From Malachius bipustulatus (Eukaryota; Arthropoda; Insecta; Coleoptera; Melyridae), in the NCBI GenBank assembly GCA_910589415.1, contig OU342635.1, forward strand, positions 7,998,001 to 8,062,000: a DNA stretch of 64,000 nt. The letters are read 5' to 3'. Every line of letters begins with the position of its first letter. Position 1 is the stretch's first letter. Both the position numbers and the translations under genes were made by a program. A model generated the notes under the pieces. The model did not search any database. It saw only the letters and a program-made list of their open reading frames with translations, and was not told the DNA's origin. Below, one piece after another: positions 37,391-47,873 of the stretch.

Positions 37391-38260
37391 TGTACCGGGT
37401 GGTCCATCACTTATGTCCACCCCCGAAATAGAGGTTCATTTTAGAGGTAAAAAATTGAAACTTTGAGGATTTGTGTAATTAATATATGACCACATAATGG
37501 CATAATCAGATTAATTATTTTTTTTTAGTTGAGCCATCAGCGATAAAAAACTGTAATTTGATGTTAATGTGACCAAAATGAATCCGATTTTTCTTTAATA
37601 CATCGATAGAAATCGATTAATAAACTCAAAATCGATGAAAATAAATATCAAAAACCTAATTACAAGCCTTTAATTAAATAAAATACTTAAAATATGGAAA
37701 TGACAGGTAAAATGATTGATATAATTGTGGTAGAGTAATAAAACTGACAAATCTAATGAGGGTAGGTACCTACCATAAATAATCTTTAAAGAAGTCAGCA
37801 GAATGTGCCATTGAACTCGAATGGGGCTTCTTTTATGAATGTTTACTTAGGATATGTTTACTTAACATTTGTGCTATACCAGCCCTTCAAAATCCTGATA
37901 GTTTTATTGCTTCCATAAATCAATCATTCTATCTGTCATTTCCATATTTTAAGTATTTTATTTAATTTTATTAAAGGCTTGTAATTAGTTTTTTGATATT
38001 TCTTTTAAGCGATTTTGATTTTCTTAATTGATTTCTATCGATGTACTAGTATTAAAGAAAAATCGAATTTATTTTGGTCACATTATTAACACCAAATTAC
38101 AGTTTTTTATCGCTGATGACTCAACCGAAAAAAAAAAAAATTAATCTGATTATGCCATTATGTGGTCATATATTACACAAATCCTCAAAGTTTCAATTTT
38201 TTATCTTTAAAATTAACCTCTATTTCGGGGGTGGACATAAGTGATGGACCACCCGGTATA
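37391..38260. repeat. large fold-back element F
   Basis: Left end TGTACCGGGTGGTCCATCAC pairs with right end GTGATGGACCACCCGGTATA. Arms of about 350 bp continue through TATGTGGTCATATATTACAC-type text to a centre near 37820. No coding capacity. Confidence 0.92.
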
Positions 38261-39895
38261 TTGTATAAAGATGCCTGGGATGCTGCACGCACGCGCCCCC
38301 ACGCCTCACGGCTATGATAATAACTATATTCTATTTTGATATTTTGAAATTTTGTTTCTTATTGTTATTAGGTAATTGCTATTGTCTTTTTGCGTCCACC
38401 CGCTGTTCTTATGGCCCCAGCCATAACAAAAGTAAACGGTTTGAGAATGCTAATAGGTTTTCTGGGCATTGTAGACTCGGAGCACACTGCCACAAGATTA
38501 GTCTATAAAATGATCAAGCTTATATTCTGCATGAAAGGGGGAGGAAACCACATTCCATCTCTTAACTTAATCGAATGCAACGCAGTACAACAAAGAAATT
38601 TGGATCTTTACCAATCAATGGAAAAAGATGTATCATATTTAGAATCAACGAAAATCCTAAATCTCTCTCGAGAACTAGAATTGTACAGGATGCTATAATC
38701 GAATAATCACCAGAAGAGGATACAAAAAAGATATTCTTGATCATAGTATAGATCCCCATAAATACGATACAATACATAATTACATGAAAAAATTTATTCA
38801 TAAATTTTCATCAATTGCCTCCTGACAAATGAAATTGTAGTCATGCGGCTCCATTTTAATTTTCCAATTGACTGCAAACTTCACAAACTATACCTACGTC
38901 CAGTGGCGGATTTCTAAATAAGCTAGTTAGGCTATAGCCTACGAGGACGGGGGAAAATTTTCGTAGGCGGCAAATTTTTGAAGACTGAAAATATTTTTAA
39001 ATACTAGGAAATTCTGCGACCTTGAATATTGAAAAAAAAATTGCATGCGGCGCTTTGTCAGGGAGTTAACCCCATGAACCTCCCTCCGCCTTTGAATTCA
39101 TATTCTTTTTCAAGCCCGCAATTGGGGTTCTCAAATTTCCCTAACCATAGTTTTGTAAAAAGTAATAGCATTGCCATATAGGGGGCGCGTATACGTCTAT
39201 AGTTCTCGCTACAAAACGTTGGTTAACACTGAAAATAGTTGCATCGATTCCAGGCTCTGAAAAATTACAATATTGTATACATAGACCGTAAACTCTTAAA
39301 CCATAAACCATAAACTCTTCATGGTATGGTTTTTTATAGAAAATTTTATTGTTTTCAAAAAGGACCTCTGTAAATTTTCGTATAGTCGGCTTATGTAATT
39401 AGTTTTGCTACAATTATGAGCCGGTAAACCTGAGTTTCTCGTAATTTTGCACCTTAACTCTTCGATAAATTTGTAATGTCGCAAATCTGTAGGTACCTAC
39501 TCCACAAAATGGAATACTTAGGTATATGTTAATTCGGACCTTACTTCATCGAGTGCCACAAGTGTTTTCTGTTCGGAAGTTGTGCCCTAATTTGACTGGA
39601 TTGTTATTCTGGGTATTGACTGAACTTATGGCGAAAATGTATGAATGCAAGTCAAACTTCATTCAAAGTAAAGCTTGCTGGGAGAGTGTTAAATGTTAAA
39701 AAGAATGGTATGTACTATGTACCTGCACCTACACAACCGGAACTCTTTGGGGAAGAGTTTTCTTCTTCTTTTCACTTTTTATCTAATAGAGAGGTAAAAA
39801 TGTGGCAAAATATCGTGCAGAACTAAGGGTCCCGTGTAAATAATACTAATGCGATTAAAAATAAGTTTATTTATTAATATTATTACATTATGTTT
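38261..39895. other. spacer upstream of H27-6
   Basis: Contains old repeat text (CCAGTGGCGGATTT near 38910). The last part (from about 39785, GTGGCAAAATATCGTGC) is duplicated before H27-7 (42084), so the two genes were copied with at least 350 bp of flank. No convincing gene. Confidence 0.45.
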
Positions 39896-39930
39896 TTGCA
39901 GAATTTTCTGTTTTTCATCCAGACTAAATC
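39896..39930 (+). promoter_or_regulatory. distal conserved block upstream of H27-6
   Basis: TTGCAGAATTTTCTG, TTTTTCATCC and AGACTAAATC; contains a GAAnnTTC dyad. Shared with H27-3, H27-5 and H27-7. Confidence 0.45.
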
Positions 39931-40028
39931 AAGTTAAAACTGATTAGAATGTTATAAGGAACGTAAACACTTGTATCGACATTGGTGACTCTCCAAAATG
40001 TATTATTTACTTTTTTGCAATTCGCGAA

Positions 40029-40135
40029 GGTTATCAAGAAGTCAATTTTCTTTGTCTAGATATAAAGGGAACAAAATTCAGATCGTCACCGTGTGTCTGA
40101 ATTATTACTTCGAGACCCAAACTTTACAATTCACA
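40029..40135 (+). promoter_or_regulatory. H27-6 promoter and 5' UTR
   Basis: GGTTATCA at 40029-40036, TATAAAGG at 40061-40068, then CAGATCGTCACCGTGTG and ACTTCGAGACCCAAACTT as in the sister genes. The promoter looks intact although the start codon is not. Confidence 0.7.
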
Positions 40136-41853
40136 ATTAAATTCTTCGTTCTCTTCCTTGCTGGTAAGTTTTACATTTCTTATTAATTTACACCCCATGG
40201 TAGCATATAATAAGGTAGTTTGATTTTATTTTCCAAAAAATCTTTCATAATAGGTTCCAAAATAATGATGATCATTTTTCAGTCGCCGGTGTGTCTATGG
40301 CTTCGCCCATGTCAAAACGCGAAGTTGGTCTCAAAGAGAGGATCAATGAGCCTCTCAGCAAACATGGTGGTCAAACTTACTCCAAATATGGAAAAGAAAA
40401 GACCGAAGAACTTGTCGATGATGCCCTCGAATACTGCGGCATGACCGAAAAAGAAATCAATGTAAGTAGTAAAATTTCCTTAAAGAAATTTTTTTAATCG
40501 TAGATTCAAAAAATCAGAGCTCCAATTTAAATAACTTGTTTCCGCGAATCTTCCACAAACTTCACAAACAACATACTTTTTCAGAAAATTTCGACTAAAC
40601 ATTCTGAGATTTAAGCGAAATTATAGAGAAAAAGTTGCCATGGATAAAAAAACCTGAAAGCCAAATTAATTTCTTCAACTATTGAGTTCAAGATTTGAAG
40701 CCCGAAAAGACCCGCAAAGAGCTTCAATAGCCCGTGCCCCCTCTCTCACCATGAATATTTCTTAACAACCAGCAATTATTGTTCTTAAGTGTTGTTACTT
40801 TGAACCTAGATCACTTCGATGCAGTCCCAGCTTAATAATCCCAAAGCAAATCCCATAAAATCCTCTTTATCTTCCTTGTGCCATATTTTCCAGACGTTTC
40901 AATTAAGTTTTCCACAAATTTAACTTTTTGACAACTCTGGCGCAAAAAAAGACATGGTATTTATTGATACACTCGAAAAAAAGACCAATGTAAGTAGACT
41001 TATTAGACCATCAAGAAAGTTACCGACGCCTGAAATAAGTAAAGACGCTTTAGAAGCTTTCAACTTGATCTTGAGATAACTTAGCTCTCAAGTGGTTAAT
41101 AAACAGCCCTACCAGATATATTATCCTCCTCATTTACTTACTCTAGTATTGAAATTATTGTAACAGAGTGCAATTGATGAAGTTGTCGCAAACCTAGAAG
41201 GTATCAACATGGATGAGCTCACCGTTTGTCATACCATCACCAACAACTTAGAAAGCGCTGTCCGTCCTTTGACTTCCCTCATCGATATCAACTGCAACAA
41301 GAAACACAACATTGGCAACTATTCCGCCAAGATGGTCGAATCAATCGTTTCCTTGGTCGACCATGTCTGTCATACCGATGGTGAACATCTCCTCGGTAAG
41401 ATTTGCTATTTGTTGCCGTCACTTTTGATGTCATTCTAGTATTATAAGCTCTTTTTTGTCATACATTCTTGATTGCTGATCATTATATTTACTTGATTCT
41501 TCACAGAGCTGATGAACCCATGCTTCTGGTCGGAGATCATGGGTGGAAGTGATCGTGTTGACAAATGCATCGATGACGTCGCTGACAAATACATACCACA
41601 AATCTACAATGGATTCAAGGATGAATCCATGGTTTCCGTTGGCTGCGGGTAAGTACCCTCGACGAGAAAAAGCTCATTCATTTTAAATTTTCAAGTCCTC
41701 TTCGGAGGTCTAATTGTGTTTTATCGTTGTTTTAGTCTCAGTAGGGATCTCTTTGATCAGTGCGTGAAGGTTGAGCTCGAGCACTGTAAACTTCAGATCA
41801 CCAAGGACTCCATCACTCAATTGGCTGAAGCCATGCGTAAACCATGCCTCTAA
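40136..41853 (+). pseudogene. H27-6: 27-kDa haemolymph protein-like gene lacking its ATG
   Basis: Five exons in frame: 40136-40163, 40283-40461, 41167-41395, 41507-41648, 41736-41853, with GT/AG ends. The position aligned to the H27-7 start reads ATT (CACAATTAAATTCTTC against TACAATGAAATTCTTC). No in-frame ATG lies between the TATA box and exon 2, so the leader (IKFFVLFLA) cannot be made from a normal start. The first downstream ATG, in VSMASPM, would give a protein without a signal peptide. The other codons (231 including the ATT) are open and keep ten cysteines, an NYS sequon and the family motifs (HTDGEHLL, ELMNPC, HCKLQITKDSITQL). Either a young pseudogene, non-AUG initiation, or a sequence error. 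Confidence 0.85.
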
Positions 41854-42190
41854 TTTTGTATACATACTGTCATCTGTGAAGAATGATTATATTATAAAAT
41901 TATTTTCATTGTGAATTGTTTCTTATTAACTAAAGCACCCTGTAAAATATTCGGTAAATCTGTCCTGTGAGAAGATGAAAACAGCAATTTTAGGTAGAAA
42001 TTGGAAAAAATTCAGACCTGAAATTGAATCACTAAAAAAACTGTTAATAAAATTGAAAAATTTTGATTAATTAGAAAGGTCAAAATGTGGCAAAATATCG
42101 TGCGGTACTGATTAAGAGACCAGTGCAAATAATACTAGGTAATACGATTAAAGAAGTAAGTATATACTTAATATTATTATTATTGTATTT
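41854..42190. other. H27-6/H27-7 spacer
   Basis: Carries the shared array 3' flank (GTGAGAAGATGAAAAC near 41967) and then the duplicated upstream flank of the H27-6/H27-7 pair. No gene. Confidence 0.45.
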
Positions 42191-42226
42191 TTGCAGAATT
42201 TTCTACGTTTTTCTTTCAGACTAAAT
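42191..42226 (+). promoter_or_regulatory. distal conserved block upstream of H27-7
   Basis: TTGCAGAATTTTCTACG, TTTTTCTTTC and AGACTAAATC with a GAAnnTTC dyad. Shared with H27-3, H27-5 and H27-6. Confidence 0.45.
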
Positions 42227-42330
42227 CAAATTCAAACTGATTAGAATGTTACTAGGAACGTAAACATTTGTATCGGCATTGTTAATTCTCCAGAATTTAT
42301 TATTTACTTTTTTCTGCAATTATTCTCGAA

Positions 42331-42449
42331 GGTTATCAAGAAGTCAGTTGTCGATTTCATTTCCTTTGTTTTGATATAAAAGGGACAAAACTCAGATCGT
42401 CACCGTATGTCTGAATTATTACTTCGAGACTCAAACTTCACAATTTACA
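42331..42449 (+). promoter_or_regulatory. H27-7 promoter and 5' UTR
   Basis: GGTTATCA at 42331-42338, TATAAAAG at 42375-42382, then CAGATCGTCACCGTATG and the shared 5' UTR text. Confidence 0.75.
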
Positions 42450-44131
42450 ATGAAATTCTTCGTTCTCTTCCTTGCTGGTAAGTTTTACATTTCATTAATT
42501 AAACCACATGATTGTCATTTCGCTTTTAATGGAAAAAATAAGAGAGATGTTTTTTTTTCAGTAGCCGGTGTGGCCATGGCTTCGCCCATGTCAAAACGCG
42601 AAGTTGTTCTCATAGAGAGGATCCATGAACCGCTCAGCAAACATGGTAGTGAAACTTACTCCAAATATGCAAAAGAAAAGGTCCACGAGTTCCTCGCAAG
42701 TGCCATCATATACTGCAGCTTGCCCGAAAAAGAAGTCAATGTAAGTAGTAAATTTCCACAAAAGAAATCTTCTTTATCGTAGACTTGAAAAATCAAAGCT
42801 CCAATTTAAACAATTATTGTGTTCCGCGAATCTTCCTCAAATTCCACAAACAAATTATTTTTTCAAAAAATTTCAAAAAACTTAAAACATCTACTGGGAT
42901 AAAAAAACTTGAACAATAAATTAATTTCTTCAACCATGTTCCAGCTTTGAAACCTAAACAGACGCGCAAGGAGCTTCAATAATCTAAAATATCTCCTTAG
43001 TGTTATAACTTTAAACCTCCGACTCCTTATCTTTTCGCAATAAACAAAACAGTTCAATTTGACGATCTCAAAGGCTATCCTATCCAATTCTCTTTATCTT
43101 CTGCATGCCTAATTGTTCAGAAATAAGCATATAACTTGAAAAACCACATATAGCTTGAAAAACCATTCATTCACTTTTTTTTGCCAACTATAAAAAGGAA
43201 AAGAAACTTCACTGAATTTATTGATACACCCGAAAAATAAGTCAATATGAAATTAGACTTTTAATCAAGTTACCAACGCCTTTAAGGTAAATAAGTCTTA
43301 AACATTTTCAACTTGGTCGTGAGATCTGTTTTAGCTCTCACGATTGTTAAGGAAAGTCTTTAATGATGCATAAAGTAGCTCTGTCAGATCTTAGCTTCCC
43401 CTTTACTATAAATAATATTGAAATTATTGTAACAGAGAGCAATTGATCAAGTTTTCACTAAAATCGAAAGCATCAACATGAATGAACTCACCGTTTGTAA
43501 TGCCGTCATCTACAACTTGGAAAAGATTCTCCATCCTCTGACTTCTCTCATCGATAACACATGCAACGAGCACATTAACATTGGAAACTACACCTCAAAG
43601 ATTGTCGAATCCGTCGTTTCCGTTGTCGACCATGTCTGCCACACCGATGGTGAACATCTCCTCGGTAAGATTTTGCTTATTGTTGCTGTTACTTCTGATG
43701 ACATTCTAGTATTATAAGCTCTTTTTTGTCTTAAATTCTCGATTGCTGGTCATTATATTTACTTGATTCTTCGCAGAGCTGATGAACCCATGCTTATGGT
43801 CGGAGATCATGGGTGGAAGCGATCGTGTTGACAAATGCATCGATGAGGTGACTGACAAATACATGCCAGAAATCTACAATGGATACAAGGATATCTCCAT
43901 GGTTTCCGTTGTCTGCGGGTAAGTACCCTCGACGAGAAAAATCTCATGCTGATCAACATTTTAAAGTTTTAAGCACTCTTCGGAGGTCTAATTGTGCTTT
44001 ATCTGTGTTTTAGTCTCAGTAAGGATCTCTTTAATCAGTGCATGAAGGCTGAGCTTGAGCACTGTAAACTCCAGATCACCAAGGACTCCGTCACTCAATT
44101 GGCTGAAGCTACCCTTAAACCATGCCACTAA
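42450..44131 (+). CDS. H27-7: 27-kDa haemolymph protein-like secreted protein
   Basis: Intact five-exon gene, 231 aa: 42450-42477, 42562-42740, 43436-43664, 43777-43918, 44014-44131. Leader MKFFVLFLA plus VAGVAMA, dibasic SPMSKREVV. Exon 3 encodes LTVC, NTC, HVCHTDGEHLL and an NYT sequon; exon 4 has ELMNPC and SEIMGGSDRVDKC, shared only with H27-6; exon 5 has NQC, HCKLQITKDSVTQL and final KPCH. Ten cysteines. It is the closest relative of H27-6, and the pair also shares upstream flank. Probably secreted; family function unknown. Confidence 0.88.
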
Positions 44132-45380
44132 TTTTATGTTTAGTTGATCATATGTAAAGGATTATTTTAATATAAATTTATTTTAATAACAAATACGTAA
44201 TTGTTTTTTTTTTTTTTTATAAATCATCCAGGAAATATCCGGTGCGATGTACCGTGTCTGCGTCATTTAGACAGGGTTTACCTAGTAGGAAAAAATTAAA
44301 GTTTTGATTGTTTTACAGATTGCTTTACAGTTTTACAGATTCAAACTCAGGCACTAGTTTTTCTTCCTAAGCCCTTTGAAAAAAAAAGAGGGAGCCGCAG
44401 ATTTAACTGCTTAGATAAGACATAGTCGCTTCATTCTAGTTATTTGGCTTCGAGATCGAGCTTATTTAGCCAGACACAATTTTTATAATTATAAATAGTT
44501 GAATTGACGAGCACAAACCGCCACTCAAACCGCCGCACTACGCCCAAGTAAGACCTGCTTTGGTAGAGAGAACATAGAAAATAAACGTTTTCTTTAAATG
44601 GAAACAAGCTTAATAATAATTTAAGATATGTAAAGAAATCCAAAAAATAAGTTTACAGTCGGATAAATTTTTAATGACACAAAAAAACTTCCCCATTTTT
44701 TATTTCTTATTCTGCTTACCCTTTCTTTGGTTTATTTAAAAAAAAAAATCAAAATTAAAACTCATTCAGCTTTCCTTTTTTTACTTATTTTTTAACGGTC
44801 TTTGAAAAGCAATTGGAGAGTAATAAGTTACTATCCTTAGATTTTTTGATACGTTATAATGAACACTTAAGTCTTCCATACCACCATCACGCCAATAGTG
44901 GACTATCTCAAACAATTAAATGGAAGCCAAAGACCTATCTCTGCAGGGTGATTCACAATCACAACTTGACTTTCCTTTCAAGGGTGAACTCAGAACGTAC
45001 CAGAAATACTATTTTTCAGTGGAAAAACTTTATAGTAAACTGAAATATTTTGACTGCTTTTGAACTCAAAACCAATGCCACAGTTATTGATTAATTTTGA
45101 GTTGGTACACCATGGAAACATATGTAAACAGTAATGGTTGGATGGCGAATTCTCGACAAAGTACTGATGTTATCAAAAATAAGCATTATATACGGTGTCA
45201 CACATAAAGTACCTACGCATCATAAAATGGGAAAATGTTTCCTATGCAATGTCAAGTTGGAGATTTTTTTCAAAAAAATACTAAACAAGGCATTAGTTTT
45301 TTAAATTTTGTTTTTTTTTTCATTTCACCCATGTGGGTATCAATAATTCTAACCCCCTAGTAAAAAAACCAAAAATTTGT
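44132..45380. other. H27-7 3' flank and spacer
   Basis: Contains a diverged single arm of the 29.66-kb hairpin (about 44412-44465). Otherwise AT-rich, no supported gene. Confidence 0.4.
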
Positions 45381-46243
45381 TGGCCTGATCATTTTGGTCT
45401 CGGTCTCAGACAAGACTGTGTTGATTGATTTGCATTCTAGCCTATCACGTCTTTCTCCTTTATCCCCCATACCCTACTGGGGTTCCTTGATCAGGCCGAC
45501 AGGTGTATTCAGGTTTTTGGACTTTCACATCGACCAAGACCTAAACTGGTCAACTCACATAGATCACTTATTCAGTCGCCTTGCTAGTGCCAGTTTCCTT
45601 CTCAGACTACTTCCACACACGGTGTCCCATCATGAAGTTCTTCTCTATGCTTTTTATGGCCATTTGATTAGTCGCATCTGCTATGGTCTGAACGTTTGGG
45701 GTGGGTCTGAGAGATCTCACCGAAGGGTTTTTCTTCGTCAACGGAGAGCGATTAGGATCCTGGTAGGCTTATCCGTTCTATATGTTCAAACCTCCTGAGC
45801 ATCGTTCGTCCACAGAAAGGACATTCACGTAACCATGAATCAAATACCTAAACCACTTCAAAATAGATACTGCAACAGTTGGATTCTCAGAGTTCAGGGC
45901 ATATCTTTGAAAATATCTCAAGGAATTGGAACCTTTTACTACCTCTGATATATTGTCCTTCTACCTACAGTCCGGTCAGAAAATACCTAAACCTCTTCGG
46001 ATTTGATCCATGGTTTCTCAAAAAATTAGAACAATATACGCCTCTAGTGATCTAATATCTTTGGGGTATTTAGTGCTTCGACTTTCACTATCATTGTAAT
46101 TTTTTATTGCTTGATTTGCTGTGTGTTATTATTTTGTTTTGTTTCTTCTATTCTATGAAATTGCTGTTGTACTGAGCAATGACTGTTGTAATGCGTAGTA
46201 CAATAAAAAAATCTGTATTTTATTGTATTGTATTGTATTTCCG
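45381..46243 (+). mobile_element. 5'-truncated non-LTR retrotransposon, 3' end of reverse transcriptase ORF
   Basis: The frame 45394-45798 encodes the C-terminal end of a LINE reverse transcriptase: FRFLDFHIDQDLNWSTHIDH, LLYAFYGHLISRICYGLNVW and FLRQRRAIRILVGL match the usual LGV..D..L.W..HI / YGHL.SRI.YG..VWG / QKRAIRI..G order. The frame then breaks. The copy ends with an AT-rich 3' region and a (TATTG/TTGTA)n tail at about 46215-46240, typical of such elements. Dead, 5'-truncated copy. Confidence 0.8.
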
Positions 46244-47774
46244 AGTTTTCAAAAATTTTGAAATATGCACAAAATTATTACTATATATCAGATTCGTCTT
46301 TTCAATGTCTATTTAAAACCTGTTGTTCAAAATACCGTTTTCTTAGGAAAATAGAAATCCACAGAGACAGCTTTGTTAAAAAACCGGTACGAACTTGATG
46401 CAAAGTTGATATAACTTGTTCAAATAACTAAACATTTGACGGTATTTTGTTTTTTTACATTAAGTTACTAAACACCGAATTAAATAGCACTCACAGTTTC
46501 TTTGCAGTGTTAGTATTCCTTATTATTACAAAACAATATTTTGTTGTTTCAAAAATGTGTTGTTTCAAAAGTAAATGCTATTTAGAACAACAACGAGTCA
46601 CAAAGAAAAATTTGAAGAGATAAATTGGATATAAAGGAATAATTATATTTTTTTGAAAACTCAGAAATGCTCAGTTTTTTCACGAGGGGGTGATTTTTTC
46701 TCTCTGAAACCATAGCTTTTATCTTACTTTAAACCACATTAAATCAATTTTTCTGGCACCCATTATATCAAGGAAACGGAAGAAGTTGTTAATCACCGTG
46801 TTTAGTAGATCCTGTCGCATCGGAAAAGGCTCGACCATTTAAGGTTGTGTCGCTCAAAGAATTTTTTTGTTGTTCAATAAACGGATTTCCTTTATTGATG
46901 TAAAATTTTTTATTATGTCAATCAAATTTTTATAAAACCACTTTTTTCTATATTAAATCACTCACCATTTTAATTTTTTCTTGTTCCATTTCTTCTTCCA
47001 ATATTTTTTATAATGATACCTTTGTACCTAAATCCTAATTTTACTTCGTTTTTTTGCCGCAATCCTGACGAAAATCGCTCAGTATTCTTTATGCTTGTTC
47101 TATTTCGAATCGCTGCAAAAAAAATAAACTGAGCTTGATATTTTTTATTATTAACATACACGGGTTTAATTTTGACTTACTTAATTTTTTTACAACTAGA
47201 GTGATTTAGTTACTTTGAATTGAAAAATGAATCTTGATGAGAAAATTGAAAATTAAACCGGTTTTATTTTTAATATGGTGAAATAATTATTCATTTTATT
47301 ACTTTTATACAAGTACCTACATAAGAAATAGAAAATAAGGAAATTTTAATTGTAAAAAATAAGTAAGTGGCTAATGAAAATAACAGAAAACTACCTACTT
47401 TTACCATGCACTTTACGTTACTAAATGACCGGAAATTTTCAATTCACGCACTTAGTCCTTACTTTTCTGGAAATAATTATTTAAAACGATGAGAAATTTT
47501 TCCCAAGATAACAATTTCTAGTGTACCCTCTTCTAATCAGCTGACCTGATAAGTGTGAATCACTAAAATCTGCAATAATAATTTAATTACATATTATCCA
47601 AACAAAAGTAGCGCTAGTCGTTTCCATTAGCTACATTGTAATGAAATGAGTCTGTGAAGTATTAAGAAAAATTATGTTATTACGAGATTAAATTCTGCTG
47701 CAATGCACTTTTGCTGCGATAGCAGAAAATTTCTACAGATTATTAAAAATTAAATTAAGGGGAGATGTGTCACA
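46244..47774. other. spacer upstream of H27-8
   Basis: AT-rich with no recognised gene. A segment near 47675-47780 (ACGAGATTAAATTCTGCTGC) is the H27-8 upstream flank and recurs before H27-9 at about 52088. Confidence 0.4.
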
Positions 47775-47873
47775 GGTTATCATCGCCGAGTTCTATAGGC
47801 CTATATAAGATGATCACAGGAAACGATTATTCAGTTTGAGTCCAGAAACGTGCACTCGTATTACAAAGTCAAC
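47775..47873 (+). promoter_or_regulatory. H27-8 promoter and 5' UTR
   Basis: GGTTATCA at 47775-47782, TATATAA at 47802-47808, and a perfect arthropod initiator TCAGT at 47831, about 30 bp after the TATA box. A 5' UTR of about 43 bp. Confidence 0.8.

Noticed and set aside
38302..38698. Open frame of about 100 codons near 38.4 kb
   Set aside because: No family resemblance, no promoter or splice context, next to a fold-back element.
39998..40186. Upstream ATG that reads in frame into H27-6 exon 1
   Set aside because: It lies before the GGTTATCA and TATA boxes, so it should not be in the transcript; it only shows the frame is open.
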